Assembly: GCF_037038585.1 (NCBI RefSeq)
Contig: NC_092523.1
Location: forward strand, 6,019,001 to 6,083,000
Direction: 5' to 3'
From: Patagioenas fasciata
Lineage: Eukaryota; Chordata; Aves; Columbiformes; Columbidae
Length of the DNA: 64,000 nt
In this document: piece by piece, positions 51,301 through 61,600 of the stretch
Layout: each line of letters begins with the position of its first letter
Position numbering within the stretch: position 1 is the stretch's first letter
Position numbers and translations under genes: made by a program
Notes under the pieces: model-generated
What the model was told of the DNA's origin: nothing
Database searches by the model: none
What the model saw: only the letters and a program-made list of their open reading frames with translations

Positions 51301-52189
51301 AGATCATGCAGAGTGGCATTAATATATTCACTTGATCATGGAATAAGCAGCTTTTGCAAAGTTTCAGATTAAATTAATTTTTAAGGAGGATATCAGGATG
51401 GAGATTTGAAAGATTTTAGCACATAGAAATAAGCTAAAGCTTCAACCTACAGAAATATACCACACACCAGAAAACAAAACAAAACAAAACACCCTGATTT
51501 GCAATCTGATCTCAGAGTAAAGCACATAAGTGTAGTTCTGTGAATTGAAAATACAAGCTGCTTCCATTTTATTGGGCATTTATGAGATAGAAAGAAATAT
51601 CCAGGATGCTACAAAATAGAGTTTGGGTCATTTAAGTGATATAAGCCACAGACACAAATGTAAGGAAGTGATTTTTGTGATGTGTTGGAAGATGTAGTTC
51701 TTCTTCTTCGTAACATACTAAAATTACAGCTTGTTCCTCCATTGCGTCTTTTGATGTGATGCTACATTGTCTGCTTCCAAAACAAAACAACAACAACAAA
51801 AAACTCTTTAAAAAATGGTGTCATTTCATTGTTGTTATGACACTTTCCCAGTGTTTCTAGACACATTATTAGGACAAAAACATTAGCAAAATTATTATAA
51901 AGCGCTATTTCTTACTGGTGCATTGGCTTTGTGCTAATTTCATGCTAATTTATACTTCAAACCTTGCTTGTAATATTTCGTGGTATCAGCTCACCTCTTC
52001 CAATAAAAGGAAGTGGGATTAACATTTTTATCTTTGATTACTGTCACTAGCAAATAACAGACTCAGCTCAGGTACATAGTCAGAGGCAAACTCTGCCCCA
52101 GAGTATTTGCCATCTGTTTAGGCAAGTTGTGGCAAGCACATTTCCTCTCAACCTCAAAAGCACCAGAAACTTCTAGATCAATGGACCAC
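48310..52189. other. Unassigned stretch with simple repeats
   Basis: It contains A15 at 48880-48894, AAAAC units at 51471-51490 and a CAA run at 51779-51802. No gene seen. Confidence 0.5.
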
Positions 52190-52700
52190 TGTGGTCATGT
52201 ACATGCCCCTTGGTTGACAGACAGAGCCCTTGACCAATGAAATGCCTCGGTTGAGAGAAGTTTCCAGACCAGTACCATAAATGCCCACAGCTGAGCTTCA
52301 ACTTCAAGTTTAGATAGAGCTCAACATAGACAGCTCAGCTGAGTTGTTTTTTCTTGGAGTGGTGGGTTTGTAGTTGAAGACTCTCCTCCTTAGGTCTGGG
52401 GCACCATCTAAGGAAACGTCATTGAGGACTGAGACACCTTCTTTCTTGGTGGGTGATTATATCTTCTGGGTACTCTTGGCAGCCCTCACTTTGTATGAGT
52501 GGGTAGATGCATATTTTGAGTCATCACTCTAAAGTTTTGGGGATCCCCTGAGTCTGAATTGGCTGTGTAGTATTTGAACTCCCAACAGGTATCAGGATCT
52601 GTATTTTATAATTTTGTTAGAGTGCTGACTGATTTTGGATGAACCTTGTTTCTAGTTCTCTGCTAAACAATTCTGGTTTTGAGCTTATTGTCTGCCTAAA
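52190..52700 (+). mobile_element. Possible decayed solo LTR
   Basis: The order of promoter-like elements suggests a retroviral LTR in plus orientation: a CCAAT box in GACCAATGA at 52234-52238, and a CATAAAT TATA-like box at 52276-52282. A more GC-rich block follows at about 52350-52560, with CTCTCCTCC and TTGGGGATCCCCTGAGTC. I could not fix TG...CA ends or a target-site duplication. No gag, pol or env coding is nearby. A non-retroviral origin is quite possible. Confidence 0.25.
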
Positions 52701-53172
52701 TTGATTTTTGGGGTGTCTCCATGACACAAGTCTGGCAAAACATGGGAGCAATGTTGCACTAATCTCCCAGTTTTGTAAGAAAAATGAGGAGAAAGGCTCA
52801 CGAAAGAAATACAGGGCAAAGAAAGGCACACATTTCCTGTACTGTCTTCCAGAATTAGAGTATAAAATGTTCTGTTCGTGTTAGCATGTATGATAAGGGT
52901 GTAGAGAACATTGATGAAAACAAGTATGAATAAATACAAAGGTAAGATGTTTACTAATCTGAAGTGGTAAATGGGAAGCTCAAGTCCCCATCATTCCTTT
53001 CTACCCCACTACACTACGCCTGGCCTTTACTGCATTTTGCATTTCTGGAAGGTTTGCTAAATTATCTAAGCATTGAAAAATATTTTTTTTAATAGAATGT
53101 CTTTCTTTGTACTTCCAAAAATACTCCTCTTTCTGGATCTCAGAGAACTTAAAAGTTCTGGGAATGTAAAGA
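52701..53172. other. Unassigned non-coding stretch
   Basis: No feature recognised. A minus-strand frame of 118 codons (53001-53357) overlaps the small repeat that follows and has no motif. Confidence 0.5.
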
Positions 53173-53214
53173 ATGTAAAGTGGATGGACCAAATGATGTA
53201 AAGTGGAGGGACCA
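53173..53214. repeat. 19-bp imperfect direct repeat
   Basis: ATGTAAAGTGGATGGACCA at 53173-53191 recurs at 53196-53214 with a single T-to-G change, giving a 23-base period. A further GAATGTAAA unit lies just upstream. Confidence 0.75.
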
Positions 53215-53849
53215 CTGGGCTCAGAGGGTGTCAAGACAAGTCCTGACAAAGTTCTGGGCAGAGATCTGAGAAAATACCAGTATCCCTCCTCAGCCCTTTT
53301 ATGGCTCCCAGAAAATCCTTGGGGTTGTAGAAGAGTTGCAGTACAGTGATTGAGCACTTGCCATGCTTTTGCTGGTCAGTTCTGCTGCCCAAAAAAGGCA
53401 GCTGAGTGATGTCAAAACTCTGCCCTTTTCCTTTTCTCCTCCAATTCCTACAGCAGATGCTATTTTGCCTGTGATCTGGGAAGTCTCAGCTCATCTCCAA
53501 AAGTGACTCTCTTCAGTCTTAACATACCAGTGTTATGGATTTTTTGGTTTTGCCCCCACTCAGGAACTACTTGTTTTCAGTAGGTTTAATGATACTTTTG
53601 TCTGAATGAGGTTTGTCTCACTCCGATGATTTGTTAGGATACAAATGACAAAGGTTGAACTCTGGGTTTAAAAGGAGAATGGCTGAAGGGGATGAAAGCT
53701 TGGAACAGATTTTATCTAAGGATAAAAGCAAATCTCAGCTGACTGAACTGACTAAATTTCATCATGTGACAGAATTCACAGACGTGACCATTGGATTTTG
53801 AAAAAAAATCTTAACAAATCTTGGTCACTGGGTACAGATTAGCATGCCC
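53215..53849. other. Unassigned stretch upstream of an old LINE
   Basis: No clear feature. It may contain a decayed 5' continuation (endonuclease side) of the CR1/L3 relic that follows, but I cannot recognise it. Confidence 0.4.
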
Positions 53850-55050
53850 AGTATTTCTACTTGCAGGAAGAAAGAAAAAGGAATTCAATAACTATCACCA
53901 ATTAAGCTGACCTCAATAATATGTTAGTGATGTAGAATACATTTTCAAGCGAAAAATTAATGAAAGACATGAAGCTAAATGGATTATGGGATAAAATGAA
54001 ACATGAATTTACCACACATACACTAAGCCAAAGTAACTCAAATTGCTTTTATTCTTGTAAAAGAAAGTATTTTCTGCAAACAGGCAGTGCTTAGGCTCCC
54101 ACCCCTTTGGACTTGAGTGAAGCATTTCATATAATGAGCCACAGGGAGAATTTTACAGAAACAGAAGAAGATGGGATTGCTAAAGAAGAAGATGGGATTG
54201 CTGAAAGGCCATCAGGTCCGAAAGATCCTGTTAAAAGACACGTGGAAATGGATCGTGCGATAGGAAGAGCTTCCTGTCTGGGAGCACACTTCAGATGCAT
54301 TTTTTGAGGATCAGCCTTGGGATTAATTTTACTTGATATTTTCATGGGTGACCCGGGCACAAAAAGTAAGAAATTGATCATTTGGTTTGGCAGCAAGTAG
54401 GGAAGCACTGTCAATAAAAAGAGGATAAAAATGTCAGGGAGAAACAGACGTGCTTGACTACTGGGATAAAAGAATTGAAACAAAGTTTAGTTGTGAAAGG
54501 TGCCAAGGCATGTACACCTGCTAAGAACAATTATCACTATATCCTGGGAGTTTATTAATGGGAAATGATAGAAGAACAGGAAGCTTCAAAAAAAGCTAAT
54601 ATAATCCTAGATGATTTTTTTTTACTACTGGATAAGAAATTCTGCTATGCATGGTGAAGTGTCAATAAGCACATAACACACAGTTCTGGTCAGGTTATTT
54701 GTGAAAAAAGAGGAAGCATAACTGTAACAGGGGCGGGAGACAGATAATTTGGAACAAGAGATTTACTTGGAAAAATGCTTTCTTGCTGCACCACTGTCTT
54801 ACAAAGAGGAGAAGGTAAAGAGGGGACATGACTGCTCTTTGTAATTGATCTATGAGGGCAGACCAGAAGTGACACATGAAAAAAGATTGAGGTAAATGAC
54901 TAAAAGAAATTTAAACTGGAGATTAAAAGAATGTGTCTGATAATCTGAAGGGCGATTATGAGATAGTTTCTCAGAAGTAGTGGGAGGATTTACACACTGT
55001 AAAACAATTCTTGTTAATGCCGTGACAGGGATTATATGATACACTAGACC
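53850..55050 (+). mobile_element. Ancient CR1/L3-like LINE relic (RT region)
   Basis: A highly decayed non-LTR retrotransposon in plus orientation, recognised by the order of reverse-transcriptase fragments. NYHQLS at about 53890-53907 stands for the NYRPISL block. LDLSEAFHIMSH at 54107-54142 stands for motif A, with its catalytic Asp kept. GSALGLILLDIF at about 54308-54343 is motif B, in the same frame after one stop. WFGSK near 54382-54396 sits where FADDTK belongs, so the catalytic pair is lost. A weak HLG-like block and an AAAAAAAGCTAATATAATCC match to the KKANAIL block follow. After that come a block around ACACAGTTCTGGTC (about 54680) and AGAGGGGACATGACTGC (about 54817), both strongly CR1/L3-like at DNA level. 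Both edges are approximate. No terminal octamers are certain. Confidence 0.75.
54164..54205 (+). repeat. 21-nt in-frame tandem duplication inside the LINE relic
   Basis: GAAGAAGATGGGATTGCT plus three bases occurs twice in tandem (54164-54184 and 54185-54205), differing only at one position near the end. The unit length is a multiple of three, so it leaves the motif A to motif B frame intact. The low divergence between units shows that the duplication is much younger than the element around it. Confidence 0.9.
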
Positions 55051-58000
55051 ATTATAGCAGCAATCTGGATTTAGTGCTGACAAGGTAAGAAAGTTAATCA
55101 GTAGGAAAGAAGTTAGTAAAGAGAACAGCTGTTGACAATCTGCCATTTAACCTTTTCAACTATTCAGTCCACCCCTTAATCGTTGTTTTATGGTGATGGT
55201 TTCAGTGTGTCCCATCTCAACAATGCGACAGAGGAACTATTGCAAGATCATGAGGACGACAATCAAAATATCTTCCAGGTCCTTGGAAAAATATAAACTC
55301 ACTTTGAGAAGAAGACTTTGTGGAAGTGGGTGAGAAGGAGAGGGTATCTCTCTCTTCGAATAACAAGAATAAGGCATCTACCTAACCCACTGCGCCGGCT
55401 GGGATACTGGGCACAAAGGCGTAGCACTAGGCATAGACAGAGGAGGCAGTTGGTGTCAGCACAGCAAAACATGCACGGCCATTTCACCTGTAGCAGAGCC
55501 GTGTGCTGGCTGCTACTTCTGTGGCTGCAAATATGGGGTGGGGGGAGACAGTAGCAAAATCCGAATTTAGTCTGCTGAGAAACTTCGACTCATTTCTGCT
55601 CGTATTTAGCCAAGAAACTGCCTACAGCTACTGCCTTGTCCTTCAACAGTGATGCCACCATCCCTGCTGTCTGGGCAGCTCAGACTGCGCTGTCTGGTGC
55701 CAGGGACTCCCCAGAGTTTATGACCGTTCAAATAATTACCTTTTTTCTTTTCACTGCTGAATGATATTCTGCCATTCTCAGTCCTCTAGCTGAATTTGGC
55801 ACATCTCACATTAAGGGGATCCAGTGGGGGACAGAACAGTCCTTGTTCAAACTTTTGGTGATGCCTCCTGACAACACAGGCATTGATTTCTTGAATAAGA
55901 CTTTAAATGGAAAAAGCCCAATTGAGTTTAAGATTAATCCCTTCATAGGAAATCAACTTATTATTACTGATAATCTTTTTACTCAATGCTATTTTATTGT
56001 TTAAAATATCTGTACACAATAGAACACCAAAACTGCAAAATAAACAGCCCTGTGAAAATGGCTTTGCCAAATGCTTCTCAAACACGTTTAACATCTTTCT
56101 AATAATATTTTTCATAATTGTTTCAGAATGAAAATGTGAAATATAACACCCTGCAAATGGTTCATGCATATTCATGCCTTCTATGTGTTAACTGCTGGGG
56201 AATGTTCTCAGATTACTTCAGATTATAAATTGTTACTTATTTACCATGCCAGTTGGTGACTCCAAAGTAGCATATGTGAAATGAATTTGCAGTTTCTATT
56301 ACAACTAGCCAAAATTTTCCAGTGAAATGCTTTTTCAATTAAAAAAAAAAAAAGGGGGGAAGAAAAGAAAGAAATGACCCTTGCCCATTAATCAAGATGG
56401 CAGTGTTTAATAGAAAAAAAAATAGTTCAGATGCTCTGACAAAACATGGGTAGGTTTTTATTAGAATCAGTTTCTAAATATCCAGGAGGATCGTTTGGGT
56501 GATGTCTTGGTGCTCCAGAATAGCTCCACCATGGCAGCAGCCCCCATGTGGCTTTAATCTGGCAAAATCTTATTGTGGGATGTTTTTCAGAATCAGGGTC
56601 TTGGTACCTTCAGGGCACACAGCTCCAGATCAGCTCTGAAACAACCACCTCTGCACTGATGTTTCAAAAAACCCTATTGCAGAACAAGAAACTCAGAAGT
56701 TTGGGAAATAGGTCTCTTGTCAAAGGCCACCTCGTGGCTCTATAGCAATACCCCCTGACGTTCCTCTGTACCTTGAATCTCAAAGCTTCCAAAGTTTGTG
56801 CTATTGAATTGGCAGCCAGGACCTTCCAGCCCTGGCTTCCAGGCTATCGGGTCATCATCCCCAAACCCTCCTCATATAAACCATGATACAGAAAACTAAT
56901 AATGACATACACATATTATCAGAGAAAACAAAGATATACGTATTACTAGAGAAAATAAAGTTTTTGGAGAGCTCACAGTAATTTTCAACTTCTAGAAACA
57001 ACTGGTTAGAAAAAGTTGGGTTTTGGTTTGGGTTTTTTTTCATCCAGAAATAAAAATGTTTTGACTCAGCTTTATGGTATTTATTTTGTCCTGAAATAGT
57101 TAAAAAACATCAACATTTCCCAAAAGCACATTCTGAAGTTTTAAAACAGAGGAAAAAAGATGCAAATGTTTTTATGAGACTAAAAATGTAAAATATGAAA
57201 GGAACAGATCTCTTGTTTCCTTTGTCTGAGTAGTATAGAACCAAATTCATACCAGAACAAGCAAATTAATTTGAGGATCCAAAACCCTCTGAAAATAATG
57301 GAAAAACTTCCACATGTTTTGAATAAAGCCCTCTGTTAACAGAAATGATAACATATATATATGTGCATACAGACACGAAGAGATAAACTCAGAACAAGTT
57401 TAATGGGATGGACCATGGAGTAGGTGGTATTTAAACTGTCTCCTGTGCAGTCCCTAAATGTGCAGCGTCTCTTGCTGTGCAGGATATTCAACACATAAAC
57501 ATGAACTTTCTTCCCTTTTTTGTTCAGATATTTGCAGGCCACCTTTCCACTGACTGGGAGAACTGAAACTTCCTTTTTTTTTGTCCAGTCATGTTCCATC
57601 TATCACACTATACATTTAGAGAGGCAGGAGCAGATGTGTCAGACACAGAAAATGAGAGACAGAACAAAGAGAAATAGGCCCCTGAAGGAAAGAAAGAGGT
57701 TCTGAAAGCAGAAACAGAAGATATAAGAGACAGAAGGGACCCTAAAATAGAGATAAATCAAGAGAGAATCAAGTTCTTTGAAACAGAAGGTGAAAAATTT
57801 CCCTAAAGATAAAAAGACAGCAAGGGACATCTGTTCATTGTAAGGACCTACAAGTCTTTAAGAGTTTTAATACTGTATTGTTATTCCAGCCACAAGATGA
57901 AAATTCATTTGTATCATTAATGGACATCTTACTAATCACCCATGTCAAGTGTGATGTTTAATATAGATTAAAATAAATGGTCACTTTCTTCCATCTCATC

Positions 58001-58548
58001 AGCTCTATGGTTGTCTGCTCACTTGGGAAAAGAGAAAGAAATAATCATTATGAGATGCATGAAGATCTAGTGAAAGTTGGTTGTGAGAGCAGGTCTTGGC
58101 TTCTAGATAAATGCTTGATTTACTGTGTAAAGGCCATCTCAGCACAGCACTCCATGCTCAGATATTCTGCAGTCCACTGTATTTTCAGATATGATAGACT
58201 GTAAGGTTTTCTATAAAATAAAGGGGAGCAGTTTGGTACTAAATGAGCCAATACTCCAAAATCAGCTGAACAGCTCATCTGAGGCAGCTAGAAGTGAGAA
58301 GAAAAAGGGGAGGAAGTCTATGCATTACAACAGATGTCCCTCTTATTCGATCTGATATCCAGGATCATCTGTTGTTTAAACATCCGCAGAGCTGAGGCTT
58401 GAAACTGCAGTGTACTTTGGGTGACTGCTGTTTCTTTGTTCCAAACCAGTTTCATCTAAACACACTGTCGTCAAATTTTAGTAGGTCTCTGAGATGTTCC
58501 TCCCTCTCCTTTTACCATGGTTTTTCATCTAACATTAACTTTCTCCTC
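55051..58548. other. Unassigned non-coding stretch
   Basis: A more GC-rich patch at about 55370-55700 carries open frames on both strands (55318-55554 plus, 55299-55487 minus). The plus frame is Arg-rich, then Trp/Leu-rich, with no recognisable domain. A runs occur near 56341-56353. A TA run is at about 57351-57361. No gene assigned. Confidence 0.5.
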
Positions 58549-58620
58549 GTTGGTTTTTTGTTATCATTGGTTTTGTTCAGGTTTGGGTGTTTCGTTTTGT
58601 TTGGGTTTGAGTTTTTTTTG
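58549..58620 (+). repeat. GT-rich low-complexity tract
   Basis: T runs are interrupted by GG and GGG (for example GGTTTGGGTGTTTCG and TTTGGGTTTGAG) on the plus strand. This is the fourth tract of this composition in the window. Confidence 0.6.
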
Positions 58621-61600
58621 TACCCAATGACACCATTTGTTTATGTAGCTATTTCTAATAAAGAAGTGGAAGATGCGGAGGGGAAACTACCAGGATAGTC
58701 GTAAATGAGAACATTATTTGCCTGCATGTAAGTGTTGTAAACAGCTGGAAAAGGGCATCAAAGCCAGCCACGTTCAAAACAAGCTCTCTTGCTTTGTACA
58801 CATTTGTGTCCAGCTGAGAATGCCCATGATTAGGCTACCTGTTTGAAGATCTAGTTTAGAAAACTAAGTGAACAATCATGGGCTTGGAAAAAAATAATTG
58901 ATTTTACAGTCTAATGTATTGAAATCTTTCCTGGGAGGAGTTAAAACTCTGTTCAAGTTTGTACTCTAATGAATATGCAAGTATTCATCTCTAAATTGGA
59001 GCAGCTTTCACAAAGGAGACAGAAGATTTACTGTTCTAGCACACTCTGGTCACTAGGATGCCTGTTCAAAATATGAAAGACCTGCACTAAAATTATTACT
59101 ATGATGCAAGCAGAGCAGATGACAGAGTGTGGGTTGCCTGTATCCCAGCTAAATGCCCGAATGCTGGGGACATCTGTAAAATATTTTCTGTACTACTAGT
59201 TGCACCTAAATGTGAGCTGCCTGTGACTTACCTTGTCCATGAGACCTTCCGCTTAGAAAATGATTGATAAGGCTTTTCTGTTGCATAAATTGAAGATCTG
59301 AGGTATTTGGGAGCATCTGGAACTAACTTGACCTATGGCTTAGCATATTTTTTTTTAATTCCAGGTGGTATCCAAACTGACACATCTTGTTAAATGACAA
59401 CTGGGACAAACTCGGCACCTGAAGGATAAAGATCTATCACAAGGCAGTTCTGTGAGTAAAGAAGCAAACCGATATTTTAAAGCAGTATTAAAACTGGAGT
59501 TTAGTCTTCTGAGTTTGTTTGTGGTTTTTTTAACTCAAGTTTCCTTCTATGGAAAGTATCCTGTTGTTCTTCACATGACATTACAAAATGTATTCTTGAC
59601 AGAGTCTGGGACTTGTAGATTCTGAAGCGTTACAGTTAGTGAAATGGTTGAAAGAATGGCTGAAGCAATGGTTGGCAGCACCGACGTGAAACTCTAAGAA
59701 AATCTGTGTATCTACTAAGTGTCATTGCAAACCATATAAATAATGAAAGAAAGGATCTTAAAATAGAAGTGGTTTTTTGTTTTTTTTTTTTTCAAATTCA
59801 CCAACTCTGGCAAATTCCTGAATGTCCTTGAAAGAATGAAAACCTGGACTTTTTATTCTCTTGGTTGTTAAACGCCAGGCTTTGGTGGAACAAGGAGGAA
59901 AGAGAACAAAGATCACTTGCAATCTGTTTCTTATTCATAACGTTCAACTTGGAAACTTGGCCAGCTTGGCTGTGGTGGATTGTTAAATGGATTGGCCTAT
60001 GGCAAGAAAATGAAACTAAGTGTACTCTAAAAGTTTTGGGTATTTGGATCAGGGACTATTCCATCTGTATAAGGGCAGGACAGACACAATGTAGTTGATG
60101 AATGATGGAAGTGCTTTTTATTACCATGGTGTTAATGACATAATGAAGGTCTTTTAAGAGTGTAAATGTGATGTCCTATAAATCTGCTTCTATACATCTT
60201 CTTCATTTATCAAATATTAAGGGGATTTTTACCTTCTGTTCTAGAAATTGCTGCAGAGCTACTACGTTGATTTAGGAGGGCTTTTAGCTGCTTTGATGTC
60301 TATTATATTTTATCACATTGGTGAGTAGGGTTTATTTAATCACATATTCCATTTAAAAGGTTTCAATATTGATAAAATCTGGGAAGATAGGTATGTAATA
60401 AATTTCCATATTTTAATAGGATTATTTCAGAGAACAAAGTGTGAGGAAAGGACTTGTACTAGCCTTATACTTGATTATCAGTTTAACCCTTTTGACGATA
60501 TACCTGTTTGCAATCTATTTATCAGACAAGTGTGAGATAGAGACCCTTACCTCCACATCCTTCAAAGATTATTTCTGCTTGTTCCATCTTTCAGTTGTTA
60601 AAAGTAATTTATTGAGAATTTTGAAAATTTGGCGACTCTGTAATACCCTTCAATTAAATCTTCCAAAAATAACTATAAAGTAACAGAGATGGGTTAGCCT
60701 CCTTTTATCATTGGAAATTCCTTTTCCTCTTTTTTATCTTATCTTTTCACTTCCACTTTCATTTATTTCATCTTGCATAGTACTTTCTTCTTTTAACATT
60801 TCCTAAGCAGTTATTTAATAACTGATGAAACACCAGTCTGAAATGTTCTATAAAGAAAAGATTCTATTTGGAGGTTAAAAAAGGTTATGAAAAATTATTA
60901 TACTACTTTTACAGAAATACAAAAATAAAGAACATAATGCAATTGCTGACAGAGATGTCTAGTGCTAAAAGGAAGACTCCTGAGAGCCTTTCAGAATGTA
61001 CCTGCTCTCCAGTTGCAGAGACCTGTAGGTCCTATGTCACATATGACAGTCTTGTTCTGGTATCTGAGATCATGTAGGGGATCTCAAATGGCACTGCAAA
61101 GTTATGGCTGAGCAAGTGAACTGAGCCCAAAGGTGGGGTTTTATTCCAAGTTAGAATCAAAACATGTTTACAAATGAGCTAATGAATCTCTCATTACAGT
61201 TAGTAGGGACTTGGTAGGCATTCAGCAATTCTGGAGTCTAAGGAGCTATTCAGGTGACAAAGTGTGCATGCTAACTCAGGTAAGCTAAATAGCTCTAAAA
61301 CTTCATCAGTTTTATTCCCTAAATATCATTGAAAATAAAAGGAATTTACACATCAACATCCCAATGAAGGTACTGACATTTAAGTGAGTAGAATCTCGAG
61401 CTGAATGTCAGCCACAATCCTACAGATTGTAGCAAGGTAAGAGCTACTTAAGCACCAGTGTAGTGGACAAACTTACATTCTCATTTTGAGGTCTATAGAA
61501 TTAGGACCAAGATAATTTCAGTGGCTGTTTAATCTGTGGTGTTCTCTCCACAAACACTGAGATAAAAGAGCATCCAGACAGCCATGGATTAAGGATAGGA

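Noticed and set aside
53001..53357. Minus-strand open frame of 118 codons
   Set aside because: No domain or splice context is visible, and it spans a local tandem repeat (53173-53214) that lengthens the frame artificially.
54127..54483. Minus-strand open frame of 118 codons
   Set aside because: It is antisense to the CR1/L3 relic, whose plus-strand motifs explain the sequence better.
55318..55554. Plus-strand Arg-rich then Trp/Leu-rich frame, suggestive of a small basic or membrane protein
   Set aside because: An antisense frame is open over the same GC-richer patch, no start context or family signature is seen, and composition alone explains it.
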